Source of the DNA: an uncultured Clostridia bacterium
GTDB lineage: Bacteria; Bacillota; Clostridia; Christensenellales; CAG-138
Length of the DNA: 47,531 nucleotides
Direction of reading: 5' to 3'
NCBI GenBank assembly: GCA_947306125.1
Contig: CAMZFO010000001.1
Coordinates: forward strand, 67,153 to 114,683
Below, piece by piece: positions 26,695-35,409 of this stretch (position 1 is the first letter of the stretch; every line of letters starts with the position of its first letter). The notes beneath the pieces were generated by a model. The model was not told the origin of the DNA and made no database searches. It saw only the letters and a list, made by a program, of their open reading frames with translations. The translations under genes were made by a program, and so were the position numbers.

Positions 26695-27852
26695 TTATTG
26701 CTTTATACCGGTTTTTTTCGCGGCTGCGGAGGCGACCGCGGCGGTCAGGGGAACTGCGAGTATGAGCCCAACGGAGCCCGCGGCGGACCTTATAAGCTCC
26801 ATTATCGTATCATCGTTGTTGATGAGCTGGTAGGGCTGCATACCGGCGGCGGCCATGATTATCATGAGATTCAGCGAGGCGCCGACGAAAGCCAGTATGA
26901 GCGTGTTGGTCATGGTCCCTATCATATCCCGCCCTATGTTCATGCCCGAGCGGAACAGCTCCCCGCGCGAGAGCCCGGAGTCGACCTCGTGAAGCTCGTT
27001 CACGGAGGAGGCTATGCTCATGGCGACGTCCATGACGGCTCCGAGGGACGAAATGATTATGCCCGAAACGAAGAGCCCGCGCACGTTGAGCGTTATGCCC
27101 TCGAGGGTGCGGGATTCATCGAGCAGCCACTCCGCCTCGTCCATCGTCATGCCCGAAACGCGTGCAATGCTGCCGCAGATCAGCGCAAAAGCGCCCGAAA
27201 CGAGCACGCAGAGCGCCGTGCCGAGCATGGCGGAGACCGTTTTACGGGTGACGCCGCCGAGCAGGGTGAACGAGAAAACCGTTATGAACACGCAGACTAT
27301 GAGCGTCAGGGGTATCGCGGGGAAGCCCTTGAGCCACATGGGTATCAGGAAAAGTATTATCGCGGCAAGCGAATACGCGAGCCCGAACAGGCTCATGACG
27401 CCCTTCTTCCTGCCGACCGTTATCGCGGCTGCGGCAAAAATAAGGACTATGGCCGCGGCGAGCCATGTGAAATCATAATTGACTATGCTCATCTGATAGC
27501 CGGGCTCGCGCGAATCGGAGGTGATGGTGACCGTGAGCACCGTGCCCGCCTTGGCGACCTTTTCGTGCATGGGGCCCAAATAGTTGTTCACGTTCATTAC
27601 GTCGCCCTTATACCTGCCCGTGAGCACCGTCACGCAGAGCGACTGCGAGCCGCGGAGCGCGTTTTCGGTCTCGGGATCGACCTCGTAGCTGTCACGGAGC
27701 ACTTGTGTGACCCGCACGAGCTCGTACTCGATGGTATAATAGGGGTTCTGCCCGGCGGGCTTCGCCCTTCTTCCGAGGAACGCGCCTATAACGAGCGCGG
27801 CAAGGCATATTACGACCGCCGTTATACTGACTATACTGTTCTTGCTTTTCAT
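26695..27852 (-). CDS. YibE/F-family membrane protein
   Basis: This 385-residue protein has one N-terminal helix, an extracellular beta domain (about 30-125, with VLTGRYKGDVMNVNN) and about seven more membrane helices. The YibE/F core shows as GLFVSGIIISSLGAVMDVAMS and GRDMIGTMTNTLILAFVGA. The family is conserved in Bacillota but its function is not established. The ribosome site is weak. It lies 68 bp after the giant gene, on the same strand with a terminator between, and I see no separate promoter, so it may depend on read-through. Confidence 0.9.
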   Translation of the reverse strand: MKSKNSIVSITAVVICLAALVIGAFLGRRAKPAGQNPYYTIEYELVRVTQVLRDSYEVDPETENALRGSQSLCVTVLTGRYKGDVMNVNNYLGPMHEKVAKAGTVLTVTITSDSREPGYQMSIVNYDFTWLAAAIVLIFAAAAITVGRKKGVMSLFGLAYSLAAIILFLIPMWLKGFPAIPLTLIVCVFITVFSFTLLGGVTRKTVSAMLGTALCVLVSGAFALICGSIARVSGMTMDEAEWLLDESRTLEGITLNVRGLFVSGIIISSLGAVMDVAMSIASSVNELHEVDSGLSRGELFRSGMNIGRDMIGTMTNTLILAFVGASLNLMIIMAAAGMQPYQLINNDDTIMELIRSAAGSVGLILAVPLTAAVASAAAKKTGIKQ

Positions 27853-27878
27853 GTGAAAACCGCCGGATACTTAAAATT

Positions 27879-27906
27879 CGGGGACTGCCGCAAAGGGCAG
27901 TCCCCG
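27879..27906 (-). terminator. Terminator of the giant gene
   Basis: A perfect 11-bp stem CGGGGACTGCC / GGCAGTCCCCG with a 6-base loop. The minus-strand T-run is only AATTTTAA, so stopping may be partial and allow read-through into the YibE/F gene. Confidence 0.75.
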
Positions 27907-27920
27907 ATGCTGTTTTTTAC

Positions 27921-30900
27921 TCAGCGAAGGTTCATGGTGTGACGCAGATACAGGAGCGCATCGGTCATATCCACGGCGCCGTCATGGTTGATATCCATCA
28001 TGGCGACTATCTCGGGAGTGTACTGATCGAGATGCATCACGTAGCGCATTATCATGAGCACGTCGGCCGAGGTGTTGTCGCCGTCGCCGTTAAGATCGGG
28101 ATAGGGATTGGCGGTGGGGATGACCTCGGCGCGGTTCCTGACGCGGATGCGCGGGATGTAACCGCCCTCCGCGCTCTCCGTGTCGACCGTGATGGAAGCG
28201 AGACCCGTCGCCTCAACGTGATCGCCGACGTGGATATCGATGACGTAATCGCTCATGATATAACCGTCGATGAATACGCGCGCGACGTCGGTGCCGTCGT
28301 TGACCATTATGGTCTCGAGAGCGCCGTCGGAGGAATAGCCGAGGCTTTCGACCGTGCCGCTGACCTTGATGAGCAGACCGGTGTAATCGGTGCTCATGGC
28401 CTGCGCCGCAGTGAGCTCGAGAGGCTCGATGATCCTCTCCTCGTGGCCCTCGACGGCCTCTATCTTGGTGACTACCAGCTCGCGCTCGCCGTTATAGGCG
28501 CCGAGCACGTCGGTGCACCTGACGTACTGGCCGATATGGAAATCGCCCGCAACGGGGAACAGGTTGATGCCCGCGGTATCGTCCTGCACGTAGATGCAGT
28601 CAAAGAACGCGGTATCCTGATCGTAACCGGAAGCGTTGGAGGTGACGTAGCCTTCAACGGTGTACTTGCCGCCGGGCTCGGCCGCGTTGACCTCCTCGAT
28701 CGGGGTGATCGTGGGCTCGGGGATGAGCTTGTCGATTATGTTCATTACGATCTGGTAATTGCTGTTCTGCAGGGTGGTGGCGTTCTCGATCTCCACCTTC
28801 ACCTCGAACGTGGAGAAGAAGGTCACGCCGGAGGTCAGCAGCCAGCCGCCGCCCGCGAGATCCTCAAGGGACATCGCGACGACCTCGCCCATGGGAACGA
28901 CTACCGTATCGCTGTCATAATCGGGAACGTAGCTGGAGGAGCCGCCGAAGTCGGCGGTGTAGTTGGCGCCCCATGTGGTGGGATAGCCCACGATAACGGG
29001 TATCGCGCCTTCGCCCGGGATGATGGGCGCGCCGTTGTAGCAGGAGAAGGAGTTGTTGGTGGTCTCAAGCACGTCCTTCAGCACCCACACGGGCTCGCCG
29101 TTCCAGGTGTAGTTGTAGTTCTCCTCGCGGGTGAAGTACAGACGGTAAGCCTCGTTTGCCTTCTCCTCGTTATCTACCACTATGCCGTTCGCAATGGCAG
29201 TGTCGGAGCCCACGGCCGCGAGTATCGCATTGGTTATGGTATGCGCCTGCTCCGCGATATTCTCGGGATTGCCGCGGTCGGACTTGGAGCAGATTATGAG
29301 GTTGCCGCCCGCCGCCGCATACTGCGCGATGGCGTCAAGCTCGGCCTGAGTATAAAGGTTGGCCTCGCCGACGTTTGCCCAGCCGTTATAGGGAACGGTG
29401 AGAACGAGGAGCGCGTAATCCTTTATGTTCTCATAGGTGAGCTGACCGGCGCGGACGTAATTGGTGCGGATCGCGTTCTGAGCGCAGAGCTCAATGAACG
29501 CGGCGTCACTGCCAGCGTAATTGCCGGAAACGTAGAAGTTGACGTGGCCTGCGTCGATGCCGATATCAAGGAGCTCGGTGGGATCCAGAACGTCCATCTC
29601 ATAGGAGTAGGTGAACTGCATCGCGGTATCGCCGAGGAAGCCCGTGACGACTACGACGAACTTCTGATTGCCGAGGCTTACGGGAGTGAAGTTATAGGTG
29701 AGCTGCAGCTCGGAATCCGAAGCGATCACGCCCGCGTTCTCGATAACGTCAAGGAGCACGGGCTCGTTCTGCCCGACGGTGCTGTAGTAGCTGACGGTGG
29801 AGATGACGAAATCCTCCGCCTCATAATCGTAGAGGGTGGTGGTGAAGGTCATTTCCTCGTCCTTAACGGGTATGACGGTCTCGGTGGTCACGTCGGAGAT
29901 GCCGACCTTGGATACGTCGCCGACCCAGACGGGAGCGGTGACGGCGATATCCTTATCCGGCTGATCCACCCTTATGAAGTAATAGGAGTAATCATTGGGC
30001 AGCGTCACGTCGATCATGCCGGAGGACTCGGCGATGACCTCGGAATAGGCGTACACGCCGCCGTTGACGACGACGGATACGCGGCCGATGCTTTCGCCGT
30101 CGGGATCGTTGACGGAAACGCAGATGCGGACGGTCTCAACGGGGTTCTCCTCGTCATCGGGGATGATGGAGCCCATCACCTGATCGTTCAGGGTGTAGTA
30201 GAGCTCGAGGTTCTTATCCTCGGTGGCGTACATGGTCATGCTGCGCATGGCCTCGTAGATGCCCTGCTCGGAGAAGTCGTCGGTGATGATAACGTCGCGG
30301 GCGGTGTTGGCGTTGCCCCACTTGCCCTTGTGGTTATCCTGGTTGTTTGTGGGAGCGACGTGCCAGCCCATATCGAGAGCAAGCGTGTACTGCTCGTAGC
30401 TGGGCCAGTACGCGGAGCCGCCCACGGCGCCTTCGCCGTTGCCTACCTCGACCATCGTTATGACTCGGTCGGCGGCGACGTCGTAATAACCGAAGTTATC
30501 GAAGTTGCCGAAGGTGGTGCCGGGATGGTTGAAGGCGTGTATGGTATCGGGATACTGCTTGATAAGGTCGTAATAGGCCACAAGTCCCGCGCCGCCCTGC
30601 ACGGTGTAGGTGCTGTTCTGGCGGGAGACGATACCCACGGAATTGTAGGTGTTGATATGGCCGTACTGACCGGACCAGGTCATCTCGTAGCCGCCGATGA
30701 ATATAACGTCGTTCTGACGCTGGTTGAATTCATCGATCAGGGTGGTGTAGTTATACCACTTGGAGTGACCGTTGGCGGCGATGGTACCCGACTCGACGTT
30801 CTCGAAATCGCCGAGATCGGACTTGGAATCGAAATAGTTGGAGTGGTCGGTCACGGCAACGAAATCGACGTTCTCGCTCTCGGGAAGGCCGGTGACGTAG

Positions 30901-33900
30901 CTGTAAACGTCCTCAAGCGTGCCCGCGCCGTCGGAATACTCCGCGGTATGGGCATGGAGCTGACCGAAGTAGAAGCTGTACTGCGGCTCGCCCACGGTGA
31001 AGCTCCAGCTGTAGCTGACGGAAGCGCCGTCCGCCCTCGTGATAACCACGGTGGCGTTATACTTGCCGTCCGCAAGCTCGCCCTGATAGCTCAGGTATGC
31101 GTTATTGCCGGAAACGACGGTGCTGCCGCTTACGCCGGGAACGGTTATGACGATGGTGGGATCCGCGCCCGCGTTGGCAAATGTGACGCTGATGAAGGGC
31201 GTCTTGTCATCATAAGTCGCGGAGTTGGCCCTGGGGGTCACGGAAACTATCTGAGGCAGGTCGACGATGCTGACGACGACCTCCGCTTCGGAAGTGAGCC
31301 CGTAGATATCCTCCGCCGTGAACGTGAGCGTCATCTCCGTATTGCCGGAGGTGATGGCGGAGCCGGGGACCGCAGCCCTGTACTTGGAGTTGGTGGGATT
31401 ATAGACCATCTCGGCCTGACCGACAACGCCGCCGATATCATAGCTCATAACGACCCTCTCCACGCCGTAATCATCGGTAACGGCAATGGCGACGTCGTAA
31501 TCCACGCCTACCTCGGCGTTGAGCATGGAGCCCACGGTGATGACGGGAGCCTTGTTCTCGCCATAGTATTCGCCGCCCCTGAACTGCCAGGTGGAGGAAT
31601 ACTTGGAGAGCGCCGCCGCAAGATCGACCACCTCGCCCGGCTCTACGCAGTAATTCGTGTAGGGATAAGCGCGGTAAATGGGCATCGTTGCGCCGGTGGA
31701 GTCGGTAACGGTGGTGGAGCCGTTATCGTTATAACTGCCCAGCGTGACGTTCCTTACCATAACGTACTCGGAAAGGAGGGACTCCTTGTTTGCGAGCAGC
31801 TCGGCGAAGGTGTTGAAGCGCTGCGCGGGGATGCGGTCAGTTGAGAAGAGCTTCTCGACGGATACCGCGCTCTGGATCTGGGGAACGCCGCCGTAGGTGG
31901 TCTTTGTGGCGGTGATCTTGAGCACGTCGCCTATCGCGTAATCGTCGAGGGAGTTATACATCTGCAGACCGCAGATCTCGCCGTCAACGATATCCTCGAG
32001 TATGGCGGAATTGACGGAATCGTAATTGCCGAACCTGTAAACGAGCTGAGCTATAAGTGTGACCTCGGTGGAATCAGCGCAGGCTATGACCTCGGGAATG
32101 GTCATGACGCCCTCTCCGAAGAGCTCGGAGCCGATGGGATCGTTATAGGAGATATGCTCGGATACGCTGTTGGCGTCGGCGACGCGGAGCTGCAGGTTAT
32201 TGTAGCAGGAGACTACCGCGGCTATATCCACCGTGTCGCCCTCATTGAAGGCGATCTCGGGGAGCTTATAGATATTGACGGTGACTCCGTTCTGGGTGAT
32301 GGGAGTGCTGCCGCCGTTGTTGATCGCGCCGAGCACTGCGCCCTCAACGAATATCCTCTCGCACATATAGGCGTCGGGATCGGCGGTGAGCTGCTCCAGA
32401 GTCACTGTCTCCAGAGGCAGAGCGTTGCCGGAGGAATAGATCTTGAACACCTCGGGATCGGCCTGGTCGATACCGGAGAGCTCGGGCAGGCCCTTAAACG
32501 CGGCGCGTACGCCGGTCGCCTCAACGAGATCGCCTATCTTGACGGTCTCGTGAGCAGCGTTGAGGTAAAGATCGATACCGCCGGTCGCATCCTGAACGTA
32601 CACGTTCCTGCCCTCGACGAATATGACGACGCCGCGGACGGTCGCGGTCTCGCCCTCGGCAAGCGCCAGAGCCTCCGCGATGGGGATATAGGGCAGATCG
32701 GTCTGCACGTAATCCGCGGGGGCGCCGTTCCTGAGCTGGACGGTGGTATTATACTTGGAGGCCACGGCGTAAACGTCCACCTTATCGCCCGCGCTGACGC
32801 CGTCGGGATAGGCGGCCGCACGGTAGATGGGGATGGAAGCGCCGTTGGGATCGGTGACTATGGTGGAGCCGTTGCTGTTGTAATCGCCGAGTATGGCGTC
32901 CTTAATGACGACGCGCTCGGAAACGTAAGCGGAGATATTGTTCATCAGCTCGCTGACGGTAACGGCCTGAGCGGGGATGAGCTCCGCGGAGGTATTGAGC
33001 ACGGCTACGTTGGAAACGTTGGAGAGCTGACGCACTCCGCCGTAATCCGCGACCTCGCCGGTGACGGCGATTATCTGGCCGGGCACGTAGGACGAGATAT
33101 GGTTGAAATCATAGATCTGCAGACCGACGATCTGACCGTTCTCAACGTCCTGGAGGGAGACGGAATTGAGGCTGCCGTAGTTGCCGAACAGCATCGCCAC
33201 CTGACCCACGACGGTCTGGGTGCTGCCGGTGGACATGGCGAGCACCTGCGCGATGGTCACGCAGTCGGGATAATCGGCGGGATCGATGGGGTCTTCCACG
33301 GGCTCGGGAGGAGTGGTGGGCTCGGGCGAGGCGGTCGGGCCGGGAGACGCGACGAGCTCGACGTCCGAACCCTGCGCAACGCGCAGCTGCACGGTGTTGA
33401 AGATGCCGACGACAGCGGTCACGTTGACGGTATCGCCCTCGGCGGCGTCGACGGCGGGCATCTTATAGATATTGATGCTCGAGCCGTTCTGCATGAGGGG
33501 GGTGTTGCCGGAATTGTTGATCGCGCCGAGCACGGCTTCACGAATATAAACGCGCCTGCACATATAGGCGGCTTCGTTGGCGATTATCTGCGCAAGCGTC
33601 GCCTCGGTAAGGGGCAGCGCATTGCCGTGGGATATGATCTCGAACTGAGCGGGATCGCCCGGCTCTATATTCGAGATCTCGGGAAGGCCCTTATAGGTGC
33701 TGCGGGTACCGGTGGCTTTAACGAGATCGCCGAGGACGACGGAGGGAGCGGATTTGAAGAAGAGATCGATGCCGCCCGTCGCATCCTCAACGTAAACGTT
33801 TTTGCCGTCGATCATTGTAACGACGCCGGCGACGCATACGTTTTCGGTGTTATCGGCAAGCGCCAGCGCTTCCGCAATGGTTATGGTACCGTCAACGGGG

Positions 33901-35150
33901 CCGGGAGTTGGCTGAGGAACGGGAGTCACGACGGGGGTCTCGCCGTAAAGGGTGACGTCGGAAGAGAGCGCCACGCGGAGCTGCACGTCGTTGAACATTC
34001 CGACGGAGGCGATGACGTTGACCTCGTCGCCCTCCTCGGGCTCAACTTCGGGCATCTTATAGATGTTCACGGTGACGCCGTTCTGGGTGATGGGAGTATT
34101 GCCGGAGTTGTTGATATCGCCGAGCATGGCGTCCTCAACGAATATCCTCTCGCACATATAGGCGTTGGGATCGGCGGTGAGGGCGGCGAGGGTCACGGTC
34201 TCCAGAGGCAGCGCGTTTCCGGAGGAGAGTATGACGAACTGATCGGCATTCGAGGGATCGACGTTCTTGATCTCGGGCAGACCCTTATAGGTCGCGCGGG
34301 TACCCGTCGCCCTTATCCTGTCGCCAAGCGCCACGGTGGGAGCCGCGGTAAAGAAGACGCACATACCGGCGGTCTCATCCTGGATATAGACGTTCTTGCC
34401 GTCGACGAAGTTTACAAGACCCTCGATGCAGACGTTCTCGGTGTCGTCGGCAAGCGCCCTTGCTTCGGCAATGGTGATCGCGTCCCCTGCGGGGGGCTCT
34501 GTGGGAACGGAAGTGGGGTCGGGAGTGACCGACGAGCCGCCGCACTGCACGAAGAGATTATCAATGCGGAGCGTGCCGCCGGAGGCCACGGTATTGCCGT
34601 TCGCACTCTCCGTGTCGGTCACGGCGAAGCGGAGCACGAGGCTTTCCGCGTTATCGCAGAGCGCGGGAAGCGCGGCGGATATGCCGCCCCATGTGCCGCC
34701 CGCGAGAGCAACAGCGCCGCTCTCCGCTGCGATGAAGTTCACGCCGTCAACGCTGTAATAGAGCTTGACGTTTTTGGGGCCGGTGTTGGACGCACGGAAA
34801 TCGGCGCTCACGACGAGGCCGGAGCAGCCCGCCGCGTTCACGGTGACCGTGTAATACTTGGGGGAAGCGGCCGAAGCGTCCGCCCAGCCGTTGCTGTTCA
34901 GACCCTTGGAGCTTCCGTTGCCGGCGGCATAGGTGAATTCGATCGTGCTGTCTTCCCTTGCTACGACCGCGCCCGCGTTATTGGCGTTGGCGGAAGAAGC
35001 AACCGGCGTCTCGGACTCGAAATCCCAGGCGGCCACGGTCTCAAGCTCTTTTACGGGCACGGCGACCCTTGCAAGAGCCGAGGCGGGAACCAGCGAGATC
35101 ACCATCAATGCCGCAAGCAGCAGAGCGGAGATTCTTTTTACGCTTTTCAT
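27921..35150 (-). CDS. Giant secreted CehA-type PHP metallohydrolase with OB-like repeats and dockerin
   Basis: This 2409-residue secreted protein has a signal peptide (1-27) and a beta-sandwich, sugar-binding-like domain (35-203). Five OB-like repeats follow: type A at 224-402, 422-600 and 820-1000, type B at 629-815 and 1015-1195. Two Ig-like domains (1200-1388) lead to a PHP-type metallohydrolase of the CehA/McbA group (about 1392-1650): LHAHT (H1399, H1401), VTDHS (D1435, H1436), E1489, H1498, HAFNHPG (H1538, H1542) and NNQDNH (D1605, H1607). Next are beta domains, a glutamine-amidotransferase-like domain (about 1862-2110), two more OB-like segments (2150-2337) and a type I dockerin (2350-2409; Ca loops DLNGDGDNTSAD and DINHDGAVDMTD). 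The ATG follows GGAGG. The likely role is an extracellular phospho- or sugar-ester hydrolase docked to a surface cohesin; the substrate is unknown. Confidence 0.93.
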   Translation of the reverse strand: MKSVKRISALLLAALMVISLVPASALARVAVPVKELETVAAWDFESETPVASSANANNAGAVVAREDSTIEFTYAAGNGSSKGLNSNGWADASAASPKYYTVTVNAAGCSGLVVSADFRASNTGPKNVKLYYSVDGVNFIAAESGAVALAGGTWGGISAALPALCDNAESLVLRFAVTDTESANGNTVASGGTLRIDNLFVQCGGSSVTPDPTSVPTEPPAGDAITIAEARALADDTENVCIEGLVNFVDGKNVYIQDETAGMCVFFTAAPTVALGDRIRATGTRATYKGLPEIKNVDPSNADQFVILSSGNALPLETVTLAALTADPNAYMCERIFVEDAMLGDINNSGNTPITQNGVTVNIYKMPEVEPEEGDEVNVIASVGMFNDVQLRVALSSDVTLYGETPVVTPVPQPTPGPVDGTITIAEALALADNTENVCVAGVVTMIDGKNVYVEDATGGIDLFFKSAPSVVLGDLVKATGTRSTYKGLPEISNIEPGDPAQFEIISHGNALPLTEATLAQIIANEAAYMCRRVYIREAVLGAINNSGNTPLMQNGSSINIYKMPAVDAAEGDTVNVTAVVGIFNTVQLRVAQGSDVELVASPGPTASPEPTTPPEPVEDPIDPADYPDCVTIAQVLAMSTGSTQTVVGQVAMLFGNYGSLNSVSLQDVENGQIVGLQIYDFNHISSYVPGQIIAVTGEVADYGGVRQLSNVSNVAVLNTSAELIPAQAVTVSELMNNISAYVSERVVIKDAILGDYNSNGSTIVTDPNGASIPIYRAAAYPDGVSAGDKVDVYAVASKYNTTVQLRNGAPADYVQTDLPYIPIAEALALAEGETATVRGVVIFVEGRNVYVQDATGGIDLYLNAAHETVKIGDLVEATGVRAAFKGLPELSGIDQADPEVFKIYSSGNALPLETVTLEQLTADPDAYMCERIFVEGAVLGAINNGGSTPITQNGVTVNIYKLPEIAFNEGDTVDIAAVVSCYNNLQLRVADANSVSEHISYNDPIGSELFGEGVMTIPEVIACADSTEVTLIAQLVYRFGNYDSVNSAILEDIVDGEICGLQMYNSLDDYAIGDVLKITATKTTYGGVPQIQSAVSVEKLFSTDRIPAQRFNTFAELLANKESLLSEYVMVRNVTLGSYNDNGSTTVTDSTGATMPIYRAYPYTNYCVEPGEVVDLAAALSKYSSTWQFRGGEYYGENKAPVITVGSMLNAEVGVDYDVAIAVTDDYGVERVVMSYDIGGVVGQAEMVYNPTNSKYRAAVPGSAITSGNTEMTLTFTAEDIYGLTSEAEVVVSIVDLPQIVSVTPRANSATYDDKTPFISVTFANAGADPTIVITVPGVSGSTVVSGNNAYLSYQGELADGKYNATVVITRADGASVSYSWSFTVGEPQYSFYFGQLHAHTAEYSDGAGTLEDVYSYVTGLPESENVDFVAVTDHSNYFDSKSDLGDFENVESGTIAANGHSKWYNYTTLIDEFNQRQNDVIFIGGYEMTWSGQYGHINTYNSVGIVSRQNSTYTVQGGAGLVAYYDLIKQYPDTIHAFNHPGTTFGNFDNFGYYDVAADRVITMVEVGNGEGAVGGSAYWPSYEQYTLALDMGWHVAPTNNQDNHKGKWGNANTARDVIITDDFSEQGIYEAMRSMTMYATEDKNLELYYTLNDQVMGSIIPDDEENPVETVRICVSVNDPDGESIGRVSVVVNGGVYAYSEVIAESSGMIDVTLPNDYSYYFIRVDQPDKDIAVTAPVWVGDVSKVGISDVTTETVIPVKDEEMTFTTTLYDYEAEDFVISTVSYYSTVGQNEPVLLDVIENAGVIASDSELQLTYNFTPVSLGNQKFVVVVTGFLGDTAMQFTYSYEMDVLDPTELLDIGIDAGHVNFYVSGNYAGSDAAFIELCAQNAIRTNYVRAGQLTYENIKDYALLVLTVPYNGWANVGEANLYTQAELDAIAQYAAAGGNLIICSKSDRGNPENIAEQAHTITNAILAAVGSDTAIANGIVVDNEEKANEAYRLYFTREENYNYTWNGEPVWVLKDVLETTNNSFSCYNGAPIIPGEGAIPVIVGYPTTWGANYTADFGGSSSYVPDYDSDTVVVPMGEVVAMSLEDLAGGGWLLTSGVTFFSTFEVKVEIENATTLQNSNYQIVMNIIDKLIPEPTITPIEEVNAAEPGGKYTVEGYVTSNASGYDQDTAFFDCIYVQDDTAGINLFPVAGDFHIGQYVRCTDVLGAYNGERELVVTKIEAVEGHEERIIEPLELTAAQAMSTDYTGLLIKVSGTVESLGYSSDGALETIMVNDGTDVARVFIDGYIMSDYVIDIHVGDHVEATGLASITVDTESAEGGYIPRIRVRNRAEVIPTANPYPDLNGDGDNTSADVLMIMRYVMHLDQYTPEIVAMMDINHDGAVDMTDALLYLRHTMNLR
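31566..34481 (-). repeat. Five in-gene repeats, order A-A-B-A-B
   Basis: Units of about 540-560 bp encode the OB-like modules. A1 is 33945-34481, A2 33351-33887, B1 32706-33266, A3 32151-32693 and B2 31566-32108. The A units share FVDGKNVYIQD/IDGKNVYVEDATGG, GNALPLETVTL, YMCERIFVE and QNGVTVNIYK. The B units share FGNYxSxNS, GLQIY/GLQMY, NGSTxVTD and PIYRA. A1 and A3 are close at the DNA level around 34130-34230 and 32340-32440, so recombination between them is possible. Confidence 0.85.
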
Positions 35151-35208
35151 TGGTTTCCTCCTGATAATATTTTTCGGCGCTTTTTTATGCGCACAGTTTT
35201 ACACCTTA

Positions 35209-35217
35209 ATAATACCA
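35209..35217 (-). promoter_or_regulatory. Possible extended -10 of the giant gene
   Basis: On the minus strand TGG-TATTAT lies about 60 bp before the start. I see no good -35, so this is tentative. The rest of 35151-35333 shows no gene. Confidence 0.35.
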
Positions 35218-35333
35218 CAAAGGAACTCTCGGCGCTATATGAAATTTGAAATTCGGGGTCGATTTTTTACCGATATGCAAGCGGAGCGGCCGGAAGATCT
35301 TTTTAACGCGCCTCTTAACGAACTGCAAACATA

Positions 35334-35399
35334 AACGACCCTTCGGTCGGCTTCGCCGCCGGCTCCCCTTACACAGTGGAACCTTGTGCCGCGCGCGGC
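35334..35399 (+). repeat. Clostridial intergenic palindromic repeat (MITE/REP-like)
   Basis: Two tandem hairpins, CGACC-cttc-GGTCG and CGGC-ttc-GCCG, lead into GGCTCCCCTTAC. A CACA...TGTG element and the perfect palindrome GCCGCGCGCGGC (35388-35399) follow. The core (hairpin then GCTCCCCTT) resembles an interspersed repeat I know from gut Clostridia genomes. It lies between two minus-strand units and may also end the helicase transcript. Confidence 0.55.
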
Positions 35400-35409
35400 C
35401 CTTAATCCC

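Noticed and set aside
27939-31844. A very long open frame on the plus strand opposite the giant gene, and a second one at 32154-35249
   Set aside because: They are shadows of the GC-rich, codon-biased giant gene. They have no ribosome site, signal peptide or recognisable motif, while the minus strand shows clear domains throughout.
31566-34481. Regular long repeats that might suggest a CRISPR array
   Set aside because: Units are about 540 bp, coding and in frame, with no short repeat-spacer pattern.
35221-35333. Small open frame after the giant gene promoter region (35246 onward)
   Set aside because: No ribosome site, and it runs into the palindromic repeat and the 3' end of the helicase gene on the other strand.
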